Counted from the first letter of the stretch, positions 35,628 through 44,903 are shown. The stretch is 64,000 bases of DNA from Hymenobacter glacieicola (GCF_014640315.1 NZ_BMGS01000015.1:1-64000), one strand, 5' to 3'. The notes: generated by a model not told the origin, from the sequence alone. Made by a program: numbers and translations.

Positions 35628-35667
35628 ATTTGTCATTTATTAAACGGGCGTTTAATAAATGACAAAT
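35628..35667. promoter_or_regulatory. 19-bp-arm palindrome upstream of the recombinase (res or operator)
   Basis: Arms 35628-35646 (ATTTGTCATTTATTAAACG) and 35649-35667 are perfectly complementary around GG. It starts 18 bases before the recombinase ATG. It shares the TGTCA/TGACA outer and AACG/CGTT inner elements with the dyad at 20537-20575 upstream of the paralogous recombinase, so it is probably bound by this recombinase. Confidence 0.75.
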
Positions 35668-35872
35668 TACCCTCAGTAGTAGTACAAACAGGCCGGAAAT
35701 GAGAGTATGTTTTGGTATAAACCGCGTAATGGAAGTTGTGCTAAAATGTACCCGTGATGCTGGACTCAGGTCCCCTACTGTTCCTCCAGTTTTTACCCGA
35801 CTTCCTCGACCGTAATTTTTATACTCCAACTAGCTGAGTTCTCCGGTCCTTGCCTTAAGCCGTCCTGATCTC

Positions 35873-36438
35873 ACCCCTTTTTTGTAGTACTATCCCCTCC
35901 CCTCTTTTCCCACTCGGTACGGGGGGAGTTCAGCCCTCAGTAACCCCTTTTTTGTAGTCATATCCTTGCGGGGGGGTTCGGCCATTCAGCAGCCTCTAGT
36001 AGTCGCAAAACGGCTTTAGCGGGTGCTGGAAGCATATGACTACAAAAAAGGGGTGGCGCTCCGCCCTGTTTAAGTCTGCCCTACCCCGCCTACACCTCGA
36101 TTTTGCTTCCTGAATGCGGTTGACCCGGACATATGACTACAAAAAAGGGGTCAGCCTTCCTTTCCTTTTACTACTTACCGGAAAGGAGGGCTGATAGGAG
36201 CAAGCTTTTCTATCTCTTTCTAAAAAGACGACTCAAGAAACTAGTTGTTTTCTTACTTTATAAAGTTTACTTAGTTTACAGGCCTCATAACTAGATGAAA
36301 TACAGAGTTTTGCATCTATATAATGCTACAAAAAAGGGGTTATACAACTACAAAAAAGGGGTGAGATGCTACAAAAAAGGGGTTATACAACTACAAAAAA
36401 GGGGCGGCTGGGAACCGATACTGCTACAAAAAAGGGGT
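35873..36438. repeat. plasmid replication origin with iterons
   Basis: Nine copies of the 14-15 base iteron CTACAAAAAAGGGGT. Two are inverted at 35873-35887 and 35943-35957. Seven are direct, at 36040, 36137, 36326, 36348, 36369, 36391 (last base C) and 36424. The copies from 36326 to 36391 are spaced 21-22 bases apart, about two helical turns. They lie upstream of and point toward the Rep gene at 36500, as in oriV regions of Rep_3-type iteron plasmids. The region 36180-36300 is AT-rich and a likely melting zone. No DnaA box was found. Confidence 0.9.
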
Positions 36439-36499
36439 TATACAACTACACCTTGGTAAATGTGTAGCATAATGCGCGGCATTTGCTTATTTTGGCTGC

Positions 36500-37690
36500 A
36501 TGAAACAAGATGCTCTGGGAAAGGGGGATAGCGCGGTCCATCCCCTCATTGTACAGCACAACGCCTTGATCAACGCCCGCTTCGAGCTCAACACCACGGA
36601 GTCGCGCCTGTTTCTGGCGCTGCTCACCCGCATCGGGCGGGATGATACCCAGTTTCAGGTGTGCCAGATTCCGGTGCGAGAGCTGATGGGCCACAGCTCC
36701 AGCAACTCCACCTACGACCTGGTGCGCAAAACCCTCAAGCATTTTGCCTCGCGCACACTGCTGATTGAGAAGCTCGACACCTCGGCCCGCCGCCAGAGCA
36801 AACCGGACTTCTCCATCCTCCCCCTGCTGGCCTTTGCCGAGTACAAGCACCGGGAGGGCGTCGTTGAGGCCCGCTTCAATGATTTGCTCATGCCCTACCT
36901 GCTGCAGCTACGGGAGAATTTCACCAAGGCGCAGCTAACCGAGCTGCTGAAGCTCAAGAGCAGCAACGCCTACCGCATCTACCTGCTGCTGCGCGAGTAC
37001 GCCGCCTTCGGCAAACGGGTCATGGCGGTAGCCGAGTTGAAGAGTATCCTGGGCGTGGAGGAAGAGTACGACCGATTTACCAATTTCAAAGCCCGCATCC
37101 TGGACCGGGCCCAGGCTGAGTTGGCCCAGACCGACATGGCCTTTACCTACGAACTGGAAAAGCAGGGCCGCACCATTACCCACATTTGCTTTCTGTTCAA
37201 GCCCACGGGCAGCGCCCTGCCCGTGCTGGCCGTACCGGAAGCCGGCTGGGAAGCCACGCTCCTGGAAGCCGGCATTGCCGCCAAAAGCATCGCGGGCATC
37301 AAGACACAGCTGGCTACCGGGTACTACGACGAAGGGTATGTGTATTTCGTCGTGGCCTACGTCCGCCGGCAAGCCGCGGCCGGGAAAGTAAAAAAAGTGG
37401 GCGGGGCGATCTACAAGGCCCTGGTCGAAGGCTACCTGCTGGAGGATTACCGCCGGCAGGTGCGGAAAGACCAAGCCCCCGAACCGCCAAAGCGGGGCCC
37501 TGTCGCCCCGGTGCTCTCGCTACAGGAACGGCACACGCTCGACGATGTGCACGCCATGTACGAAACCATGCGCCAGCGTCACTTGATTGCCGAGGAAACC
37601 TTTGAGGAGAACCTGGCCCGGGTCTGGCTTGCGGCAGGCTTTCGACAGGAGACAGACGCGCAGGGAATCCCGTGGCTTATCAAACCCTAA
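36500..37690 (+). CDS. repB: Rep_3-family plasmid replication initiator
   Basis: 396 residues. The N-terminal winged-helix domain (VHPLIVQHNALINARFELNT, TESRLFLALLTRIGRDDTQF, LVRKTLKHFASRTLLIE) and the second one (FTKAQLTELLKLKSSNAYRI, YLLLREYAAFGKRVMAVAEL, YDRFTNFKARILDRAQAELA) follow the Rep_3/RepB initiator plan (residues about 10-235). The remaining 160 residues are a lineage-specific tail. It binds the iterons just upstream to open the origin and, by looping, limits copy number. The start codon lies 62 bases after the last iteron. Confidence 0.92.
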   Translation: MKQDALGKGDSAVHPLIVQHNALINARFELNTTESRLFLALLTRIGRDDTQFQVCQIPVRELMGHSSSNSTYDLVRKTLKHFASRTLLIEKLDTSARRQSKPDFSILPLLAFAEYKHREGVVEARFNDLLMPYLLQLRENFTKAQLTELLKLKSSNAYRIYLLLREYAAFGKRVMAVAELKSILGVEEEYDRFTNFKARILDRAQAELAQTDMAFTYELEKQGRTITHICFLFKPTGSALPVLAVPEAGWEATLLEAGIAAKSIAGIKTQLATGYYDEGYVYFVVAYVRRQAAAGKVKKVGGAIYKALVEGYLLEDYRRQVRKDQAPEPPKRGPVAPVLSLQERHTLDDVHAMYETMRQRHLIAEETFEENLARVWLAAGFRQETDAQGIPWLIKP

Positions 37691-38101
37691 CTTATTCTGC
37701 CAGCATCCCTCTGGCGCCCTGCTACCCCTACCCTACCGGGCCAATGCGGGGCAACTCCCACCCGCGCTCAGCCGCGATGTCGGCATCAGGGGATAGCCAC
37801 TAAATGGCAAGGCACTGCTTCAAGGGTTTCTTGGAAGAAAACGTCAGGTAAGTAAACGGCCTGTCCCCGGATGAACTACCAGCGTAGATAGCAGAATTCA
37901 CGTACCTGGACAACGCGTATAACTAAAACGCTAGCCAATACTCCCCAGGGATGGGGCGAATATAACTCTGGTTGCCCACAGAGCGGGCAAAAGTTAGGGC
38001 ATTGTAATACGGGGGCAAGCGCCACATCAGCAGCCTTAATTGTCAGCGCAGCCCACGGCCGCCACGTTAGGAGACACTCCTACGGGGCCAATGCCGTTTC
38101 T
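37691..38101. other. intergenic stretch
   Basis: No gene visible between the rep stop and the BKACE gene, and no convincing terminator. The sequence looks like ordinary spacer. Confidence 0.4.
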
Positions 38102-38902
38102 TTGTCTCCCCTAAATACTTCCCGCTTTCATCTTATGCTACAAGCCTGTCTAAATGGCAATCGCACCAAGCACGAGCATGCGGCCGTGCCCTACACCCCA
38201 TTTGAGCTGGCGGCCGATGCCGCGCTCGTTGTGCGGGCTGGTGCGCACGAGTTGCACCTGCACCCGCGAGCGGATGATGGGACCGAGAGTTTACGCTCAG
38301 TCGAGGTGGCGGCGACGTTACGAGCGGTTCGTGCGCAGGTGCCGGGGGTACTGGTTGGTATTTCCACTCACGCGGGCATTCCCTCCCCCACGCCCCTGGC
38401 TGCGTTGCTGGCTACGTGGACCGAGCTGCCCGATTACGTATCGATCAACCTGGGGGAAGCTGCCGCCCCGGACCTCTGGCACGCCGCCGCCTGCCGTGGA
38501 ATCGCCGTGGAAGCGGGCCTGAGCAGCGTTGCTGACGCGCAACGCTTATTACAAGTTGTCCCGCCCGCTACCTGCTGTCGCCTACTGGTGGAAATAGCGG
38601 AACAAACCTTGGAGGAGGCCCTGCACACTGCCCACGCTATTCTGCGAACCATGCGGGCCTTTCAGCCGCAAGTGCCCCGGCTGTTGCACGGCACGGACGC
38701 GACCATGTGGCCGCTATTTCAAGTAGCGTTGGAACAGCATCTGTCTGTGCGCATTGGGCTGGAGGATGGCTTGCAGCTGCCGTCTGGGGCGTTGGCAACG
38801 GGTAATGAGCAACTGCTGCAACAGGCAGCCGCCCAGCTATCGGCACAACGACGGGAAGCCCCTCTGCGACCTGTCGTCCAACCTTTTAACCAAGGCCACT
38901 AG
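38102..38902 (+). CDS. BKACE-family (DUF849) enzyme
   Basis: 266 residues; the start may be the ATG at 38102 or the one at 38135 (MLQACLNGNR). Family signatures of 3-keto-5-aminohexanoate cleavage enzymes: LQACLNGNRTKHEHAAVPYT, TPFELAADA, AGAHELHLHPRADDGTESLR (the two His bind the metal) and VPGVLVGISTHA. Members cleave beta-keto acids with acetyl-CoA. Length is close to the short members (about 270). A metabolic orphan between the rep and par genes. Confidence 0.85.
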   Translation: MSPLNTSRFHLMLQACLNGNRTKHEHAAVPYTPFELAADAALVVRAGAHELHLHPRADDGTESLRSVEVAATLRAVRAQVPGVLVGISTHAGIPSPTPLAALLATWTELPDYVSINLGEAAAPDLWHAAACRGIAVEAGLSSVADAQRLLQVVPPATCCRLLVEIAEQTLEEALHTAHAILRTMRAFQPQVPRLLHGTDATMWPLFQVALEQHLSVRIGLEDGLQLPSGALATGNEQLLQQAAAQLSAQRREAPLRPVVQPFNQGH

Positions 38903-39103
38903 CGTAAGAAGTAGCAGCGCGCCCTGTTCGGTAAATACGCCTGTGTAGAGAAGAATATGAGCAACTAAGAAAATTATTCGCCCACTTCCGGATTTCACAG
39001 GAAACTAGCGGCGGCAAACGGTGCTGAATAAAGGATAAAACTGCTAACTCAATTGATAAGGTGTCTAGTCTTATTTCATTACAATCAAGGCATTATAATG
39101 ATT

Positions 39104-39153
39104 ATATGCACCTAACAATGCACCTATTTATAGGTGCATTGTTAGGTGCATAT
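39104..39153. repeat. 24-bp-arm perfect palindrome containing AGGTGCA units
   Basis: Arms 39104-39127 (ATATGCACCTAACAATGCAC...) and 39130-39153 match exactly around TT. Each arm contains two copies of the AGGTGCA / TGCACCT unit that recurs (AGGTGTAA, AGGTGTGA) on both sides of parA. It lies 93 bases beyond the parB-like gene. Probably part of the centromere or an operator. Confidence 0.8.
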
Positions 39154-39245
39154 TGGTGTCGGTAGGTTATGCCATTCGCATGTGTATAAGGTGCGAAACA
39201 GGACCCGGAATTTAGGTGTAATCTTGCACCCTATAATAGGTGGGC

Positions 39246-39560
39246 TTATATTCCCTTGCCATACTTTTTTTGCTCCCGCTGAATCTTCTCCTGAATGGCC
39301 TCTAGCAGCCAATCCTGGGTGGAGATCCCCAGCTTCGGGCTAGTCGGCTTGCGCGGCCGTTTGGCGCGCAGTTCATCAATAATCGCTAGCGTAGCGGCCG
39401 GAAGCTTGATGTTGAAATTCTTGAGTTTGATATCGGTCGCCTCAGCAGGCAGGGCCGAGCTGCCGCGATTGATTACGGCCTCGATCTTTTTTTCATCCGG
39501 GGTCGGCGCTGGTAGTACCGCGCCGGGGGCCTTGCGAACGGGGGGCTTGGAGATGGCCAT
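39246..39560 (-). CDS. ParB-like centromere-binding protein (ribbon-helix-helix)
   Basis: 104 residues. A flexible basic N-terminus (MAISKPPVRKAPGAVLPAP) is followed by a C-terminal ribbon-helix-helix segment (KLKNFNIKLPAATLAIIDEL, then TQDWLLEAIQEKIQREQKKY). Small RHH partners with disordered N-termini are typical of type Ib partition systems (ParG/omega-like), where the N-terminus stimulates ParA ATPase. It starts two bases before the end of parA and is read in the same direction. Family assignment is by architecture and position. Confidence 0.7.
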   Translation of the reverse strand: MAISKPPVRKAPGAVLPAPTPDEKKIEAVINRGSSALPAEATDIKLKNFNIKLPAATLAIIDELRAKRPRKPTSPKLGISTQDWLLEAIQEKIQREQKKYGKGI

Positions 39561-39561
39561 A

Positions 39562-40203
39562 CTAGTGCGTAACGTGACTAAACAGAAGATTGAGTTCCGC
39601 TACCGCCTTCTCGTCTACGGGCGTATACTCGAAGACCGATAAGCCTTTGCTGGCGGCCGTAGCGAAGGCCTTACGGTTGACAATCGGAAAGTCTACGAAG
39701 TTGAGTTCCTCGTTTTCCCGCAGCACCTCCATGGCTTCGGCGTTGTCTACTCCCCTAGTGTCCGCTTTATTTAAAAACGAGAAGGTCTGCAGGGGGCTGG
39801 TGCGCACATCCTGCACTTCGGAGAGCAGGGCCAGCACTTTGGAGAGCGTCCAGATTTCGTAGGAGCGGGGCGCGAACGGCAGCAGATACCGATCCGATAC
39901 AAATAAAGCCGCCCGCTGGCTGGAGGTGTCCCGTCCCCCGGTGTCAATAATAATGTGGGTGTACTTGGGCTTAAGCAGCTCCACCTGCCGGCGAACGAGT
40001 GCTCCGGTAAGCTGGACTAAGGTGTAGCCCAGCTCACCGCTGCGGGTCTCTCCCCGCCACGCAGTGAAGTCCGAGGAGCTCTCCTGCTCATCGGCATCCA
40101 CCAGCAGTACGTCATGACCTTGTCGGGAAAGCCATACTGCTAAATTGGTTGAGATGGTGGACTTGCCCGTACCTCCTTTAATTCCTCCTACGGTGATGAT
40201 CAT
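39562..40203 (-). CDS. parA: ParA-family partition ATPase (type Ib)
   Basis: 213 residues with no N-terminal HTH, as in type Ib. Deviant Walker A GGIKGGTGKSTISTNLA (Lys9 and Lys14 of KGGTGKST), Walker A' region VLLVDADEQESSSD, and Walker B-like THIIIDTGGRDT. It binds ATP, coats the nucleoid and moves plasmids via the small downstream partner. The start codon lies next to a dense array of AGGTGT-type repeats (40223-40524) expected to act as operator or centromere, so the operon is probably autoregulated by the RHH protein. Confidence 0.92.
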   Translation of the reverse strand: MIITVGGIKGGTGKSTISTNLAVWLSRQGHDVLLVDADEQESSSDFTAWRGETRSGELGYTLVQLTGALVRRQVELLKPKYTHIIIDTGGRDTSSQRAALFVSDRYLLPFAPRSYEIWTLSKVLALLSEVQDVRTSPLQTFSFLNKADTRGVDNAEAMEVLRENEELNFVDFPIVNRKAFATAASKGLSVFEYTPVDEKAVAELNLLFSHVTH

Positions 40204-40222
40204 GTAGTTACAATGGTAGTTA

Positions 40223-40524
40223 AGGTGTGAAAAAAGGTGTTGTTCTGCCTAATAAGGCAATGCATTTCTGGGTGTAAAAACAGGTTAGGAATTAGGTAAA
40301 AATCTAAACTTGAAAATAGGTTTAATTCAACTTGCAAAATAAGGTGCAGAAACTCGGTGATTTTTGGACGTAAAGTAAAGCAATTGTAGGTGTAATAACA
40401 GGTGTGTTTTATACTATATTTACAGGTGAATTTGTGGGTGTGAAAGCAATGGCGGATTCGCACCATAGCTAAAGTAATTATAGGTGTGCATGTAGGTGTA
40501 ATATTTCACTTAGTTTTACACCTA
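40223..40524. promoter_or_regulatory. AGGTGT-repeat array, putative centromere/operator
   Basis: About ten copies of an AGGTG[T/C/A]xA octamer in 300 AT-rich bases before parA: 40223, 40235, 40270 (GGGTGTAA), 40342, 40388, 40400, 40424, 40436 (GGGTGTGA), 40482, 40494, plus an inverted one near 40516. Related units lie on the other side of the operon (39189, 39214, and within the 39104-39153 palindrome). Short direct-repeat arrays of this kind are the binding sites of RHH partition proteins. Confidence 0.7.
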
Positions 40525-40853
40525 AAAGATAAGTAGAGTAATTCTGTAAAAGAGCTTTTTTAGTACCGATGGCGGCGGCTTCCCAGTAGGTCGCCAGGCA
40601 AGGTTACGAGACGGGGAGAGCCAGAGCGTCGTCTCGTTCGTATAGGGAAGGATAGGGCCGAGTAATAAGCGCAGATAGTCAGTATTCCAGTGGATCCCGC
40701 TCGGGAGGCCGGGTAAGGAGAATAGAGGACGGAGGTTCCGGCCCCTAGGTAGGGGAGGGGCCAGTGGGCTTCGGGAAGGAGGTTTTCCCAGGAGGAGTTT
40801 CCGAGGTGAGCAGCGACAGGTTTTCCATAGATAGTAGGGTCCTCCTTAGTAAG

Positions 40854-41773
40854 TTAATCTGTCCCTTGTGAAGGCCGAGTAGGTGGCCTCCTCCCGCGGG
40901 CCAGCAAGGCATACAAGGGCTCGTTCACGTAATAGATGGCCGTTAAATGACGGTATTTGACCAGCACCCCATCGGCGGCGAGCTGCCTGAGGCAATTTGC
41001 AGCGGGCGGCTCAGGTGCAGTTCCTGCGCCACGAACTCAACTCTGGCGTAGGGAGCGGAAAGGTGACTCAGCAGGTCTTGGCTAACTAACTTGCACGCCT
41101 ACAAGTGTAGCTTGGTCTGCTGCATGAGTTGGTCCATCTCGCCGATCAACTGAATGCTATCCCGGGGGGGTGCTCAATGCCTTCTGCCCGATATGGGATT
41201 CACGTCTCCCGGGCACCCGTATCCGGTACGGCTTACAGGTAGTGGCAAGAGGGCGACCTATGACGAAACAACTAGGGGCTCAGGTAGCTTACTGGCAGAT
41301 CAAGCAGACCTCTCAGCCATAGGGCGATCCGAACGGCCATTTTGACCAGCGGATTCACTTCGCTACGGCGGTCGTCATTGAGGCACTGTTCTCGGTTGCC
41401 CATCAGGTTCAGGAGGGTAGCATAGTCCTAGGGCACGGGTGCATACAACTTTCCCACGTTGAATTCTCAGCGTCATGGCGGGCAGATACCGGTACCGCCG
41501 TGGATGTGCTCTAACTCCTGGTGAACAAGGACTGGGTAGTTACCACTTAGGAAGCAGTACTGCTGCACTAGACTAAGACACAGACGTAAAGCGGTCGCCT
41601 CTCTTGGCTATTAAACTTTCAGCTAACTGCAGCCCGGTCTAGTGTAAGTTGTTGTAAGCCGTCATTATTCTTTCCACCACCGAACTGACCTCGGCTTTCT
41701 TGACAGCAAGGTAGTAAGCAGACCCCCTGCGAGGATGGCGGCGGCAATGCTCTTGAGTTCCGCAAGAGCGTGG
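40854..41773 (-). pseudogene. decayed Fic family gene (class II type)
   Basis: In successive frames one can read HALAELKSIAAAIL, an inhibitory-helix-like SSVVERIMTAYNNLH, QDYATLLNLMGN, DPLVKMAV and RGLLDLPVSYLS. The end reads SIQLIGEMDQLMQQTKLHL, VSQDLLSHLSAPYARVEFV and, after a shift, AANCLRQLAADGVLVKYRHL then YYVNEPLYALLARG, stop at 40854. This is the order of SoFic-like Fic proteins with a C-terminal winged helix. The core HPFxxGNGR segment that should lie between DPLVKMAV and GLLDLPV is deleted. Several frameshifts and stops: a dead gene, the third Fic locus in this window. Confidence 0.75.
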
Positions 41774-42362
41774 TGAATCAAAGCAGGTTGTTGTTAGGAC
41801 TGCGCGAGTCTAAAGTTTCTCAACCGACGGTAATAGGGTTGGTTGCCAAAACATGAAGAGGGGGAACCAGGCGTCAGGGTAGGGGAGGCTTCTGTTCAGA
41901 GAAATTATTTCCCTTTACCAGCACTCTACCTGGTCTTGGAGGGAGCAAAACCTATAAAAGGTCAACCAGCTAGGCGGCTGCAGTAAGGCGTGCGCTTAGC
42001 CAGCTGACCATTTAGATATTCTGGACTCTCAGCTATCAGGCGACCCGTGACAGGGATGGTGTACGCGGGCTATCTGGGTAGCTACTCCGTGTTCATCTCC
42101 TAGCTACCCACTGGGTACTGAAGTCTGATCATGGCCAGATGCTTGACGGAAAGGATAAAACTTATGCACTCGCTTAAAGCAGAAAAGCTCAGGCCATAGC
42201 TGGCGGAGAACCTACCCGCACCCAGCTACCAGAAGTAGGTTCATTAGCCCAAGCGTGCTACGCTAGGCAGGAGAAGTTAAGCCTAACCGAAGCCGACTTT
42301 GAAGGCAGCTACGAACAGCCCACCCAGGGAAAATCACCTACTGTTGCGGGAATACAGGGAAG
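41774..42362. other. gene-free stretch
   Basis: No frame on either strand looks like a protein over a useful length. Probably decayed DNA continuing from the Fic remnant. Confidence 0.4.
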
Positions 42363-42716
42363 CTATTCAGACAACAGCCCCTTCGGAAATTCAAGTCCTT
42401 TGCTGGCACGTAGCTTCTTCAGAAATGCGATGGTTGCTTCTTCAATTAGTTGTTGCGGTGTGCTAGGTGCATTGGGAATTTCTTCCAGCATAATGCACGC
42501 CAGGCGAACCGCTCGCTCCGTCGGGATGGACAAGCCAAAGCGTAACTTCCCTAATGCGGGTTTACTGGTGCCAGCTGATTTTTTGCCTTTTTTAACCACA
42601 GCGCGTGCATTAGGTTGTGAGTCTGCAGCCGAGAAATTGGGTTGAATTGCAGTTGTAGGTTGTTCTTGTGTTTCTGAGGAGGCAGGTGCCGAGGCCATTT
42701 CGGTTGGAATGCTCAT
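42363..42716 (-). CDS. small DNA-binding-like protein (possible ribbon-helix-helix)
   Basis: 117 residues from the ATG at 42716 (MSIPTEMASAPASSETQEQP); the frame to 42839 begins in AT-rich non-coding sequence. A long low-complexity Ala/Pro/Gln/Lys N-terminus is followed by KLRFGLSIPTERAVRLACIM then TPQQLIEEATIAFLKKLRAS, a strand-helix-helix plan similar to the ParB-like protein. Likely plasmid-encoded DNA-binding accessory or regulator. Not in an operon. Confidence 0.5.
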   Translation of the reverse strand: MSIPTEMASAPASSETQEQPTTAIQPNFSAADSQPNARAVVKKGKKSAGTSKPALGKLRFGLSIPTERAVRLACIMLEEIPNAPSTPQQLIEEATIAFLKKLRASKGLEFPKGLLSE

Positions 42717-43671
42717 ATGCAATGAATGTGAAAAAGATAAAACAACAGCGTTTAAGGAGAAGGTACTGAGACTAGGATTCGAAAAATCTGAGGAAGATAG
42801 ATACAATAGAATAAAGGAGCAAATGAAGAGTTGATCCACCTGAGAGAAAACAGAGTAGGATACATTTTATCGAAAAATAAGAAATTGATGAAAATGAGGC
42901 ACAGAAGGAAAAGGTAAAATATGAACAGCTATTGCTAAGCGTGTTTTGTAGTAAAGAGCTACTTTGACAGCAAACGCGAGTTAGCTGCCTTGATGAGACT
43001 CTGCTAGTAATGTGTGAGTGAAAGTTTTTATCACAATGCTATGTAAGCAACATACAGAAGGATATGATGGATGAGCTAATAGCTGCACGAGGAGTAATCT
43101 CAACAAAGTAAAATAATCTACGGAAGGCTATGGGTAGCCCCATCCCATACAGTAATGACGTAGGCAAAATTTTATCGTTGTTTACACTATCTGTAATATT
43201 TCGAAAATTTGACAATAGACGAGATACACAACAGTAGCCAAGACCTTATCGCCGCAAGAAGTCTTTGATTAACCGATTTTCTGTAAGCAAGCTCATTTAG
43301 TAAGAAAGGTTGAGGAACTGCTCAACGCGAAAAGATGAGTATACGCACTAGCTGACTAGAATTACGGTATGTGTATTTTACTTCGACCACGTCTATATGC
43401 TATAGCAGTGACTACTGGAGAATTGATGCTGATCCAAGGTATATAGAGAACAACCTATAAGCGGGATAATATTGAAATTACCCCAACGGATAAGCAGGAC
43501 ACAGGGGGGGTGGTGGGCTGTTCAACAATTTATAGCAAGAAGAGCAACACAACACCAACGCTAAGCTGCTGATAGTGTGTGGCTTACCTATCAGCAGAGC
43601 TGATATTTGTGTTTTTTGTATCTAACCTACTGATTTAGAGTATATTTAGTACCCTAATCTTACTTTAAGTT
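42717..43671. other. AT-rich gene-free stretch
   Basis: No gene visible. AT-rich compared with the flanking cargo, as in plasmid intergenic regions near transfer origins. An oriT for the following mob genes could lie here, but I could not find a clear inverted repeat with a nick motif. Confidence 0.4.
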
Positions 43672-44133
43672 ATGCCCACGAAAGAAGGGATAGTGAATGT
43701 ATCTATCAGAACCGCTACCCATCACTTAGTAGCCAAAGAGCGTAAGCGATTGAAGGCTACGCAGACGGATTATATTGATGCCGCGGTGCGCTACTTTGCC
43801 GAGCGAGGCCTGGACCCGATAGAGACCCAGGCACGGGAAGGCCAGCTCATTATGAACGGGATAGGCCGCCTACAGGGAGACTTCAAAAAGCTGGGGGACC
43901 GGGTGTTTTCTTACATCGTGGAGCAGGAGAATACCATTCACCTACCCATGCTGGAGGAGCTGGTACGGGCCCGGGTAACCCAGGAGAAAACGCTCCAAAT
44001 TCTGCAGGTAATTGACGCGAACATGCGTAAGCAAAGCGGCGAAACCTTGGCCAAGGTGCGGGCGGAAGACCAGCAGGAAATTGATTCTATCGTGCAGAAA
44101 GTGTTAAGTGAGTTGCGTAAACCAGGCGAGTAA
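43672..44133 (+). CDS. BtgA/BfmA-type mobilisation protein
   Basis: 153 residues. The N-terminus (VNVSIRTATHHLVAKERKRL, TQTDYIDAAVRYFAERGLDP) follows the RHH-like start of Bacteroides BtgA/BfmA accessory mobilisation proteins, which bind oriT and help the relaxase. The rest is a long coiled coil (LQGDFKKLGDRVFSYIVEQE, EKTLQILQVIDANM). Placed directly before the relaxase remnant, as in btgA-btgB. Intact, but its relaxase partner is broken. Confidence 0.8.
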   Translation: MPTKEGIVNVSIRTATHHLVAKERKRLKATQTDYIDAAVRYFAERGLDPIETQAREGQLIMNGIGRLQGDFKKLGDRVFSYIVEQENTIHLPMLEELVRARVTQEKTLQILQVIDANMRKQSGETLAKVRAEDQQEIDSIVQKVLSELRKPGE

Positions 44134-44194
44134 TCCCTATAGTATACGCCTTTATCTGCTGATTTCCGAGCTAATTAACGGTGCCATTTGTCTG

Positions 44195-44758
44195 TACGCG
44201 AAGCTGATTAACCCCAAAGCACACGGTAAAGTGATGTATGATAATACGAGTAGTGCAGCGCGTTTGATGAACTATCTGGCGCAGGAAAAGAAGGGCTAGG
44301 ACCAAGATGTTTCGTTCTTTGGGGCGACGGCTGACAGCGTATCGAAGGGGGAAATGGGGTATTTGATTGATACCAACGTGAAGGGCTTGCAGGCCAACAA
44401 GGCGAAGTTTTACTCGTTGGTGCTTAGCCTGAGCGCGGATGAGCTGGCGCATTTTGGCAACTCTGAAGCCTCCCGGAAGAGGTACACCCGCGAAGTAATG
44501 GAGCGATAGGCCAATAGTTTCCAGCTCAAAGACGGCCGGGTATTGGAAAGTAAAGACCTAGTGTGGAGAGCGACCATTCACCGGAAGCGCAAGCATCGCA
44601 ATCAGGAGGTGCTCGCGCGCCGAGATCAGCTGGTAAAGAAGCGGAAGGGGTTACAAATGCACAGGATCATCACCGTCAGTGCCCACGATGCCGCCAGCAG
44701 TTCAGACTTAATTCGGGTAGGCGCCGCCGTCACCTTTAACTTATCCGCTGGCAGCTGA
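44195..44758 (+). pseudogene. relaxase (BtgB/MobA-like) with two in-frame stops
   Basis: One frame reads from about 44195: KLINPKAHGKVMYDNTSSAA, RLMNYLAQEKKG, then TAG at 44297-44299. It continues DQDVSFFGATADSVSKGEMG, IDTNVKGLQANKAKFYSLVL, YTREVMER, a second TAG, ANSFQLKDGRVLESKDLVWR and QMHRIITVSAHDAASS. This is the N-terminal region of Bacteroidota relaxases; the histidine-rich H-x-H metal site expected near QMH-x-H-IIVS is altered. Two stops and a missing C-terminus mean the plasmid cannot mobilise by this gene. A further out-of-frame stretch to about 44900 may be its tail. Confidence 0.75.
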
Positions 44759-44903
44759 AAGCTAGCTACCAGTTCCAGCTACGGTGTGACTACTGCGTCC
44801 TGCTTCAAGCCTCTTGCCGTCACTGGAAGCAGGTCAAGCTTCGGGTTCCCGCGACGGACCAGCTCCGAGCCGGCATAATCGGGGAGCAAATAGAGGCCTG
44901 AAT

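Noticed and set aside
35873..36438. Repeat array resembling a CRISPR
   Set aside because: Units are 14-15 bases, variably spaced and partly inverted, directly before a Rep_3 gene; they are iterons. No cas gene and no CRISPR-type array was found anywhere.
36935..37474. 179-codon frame antisense to rep
   Set aside because: Composition mirrors the rep gene; no start context or domain features.
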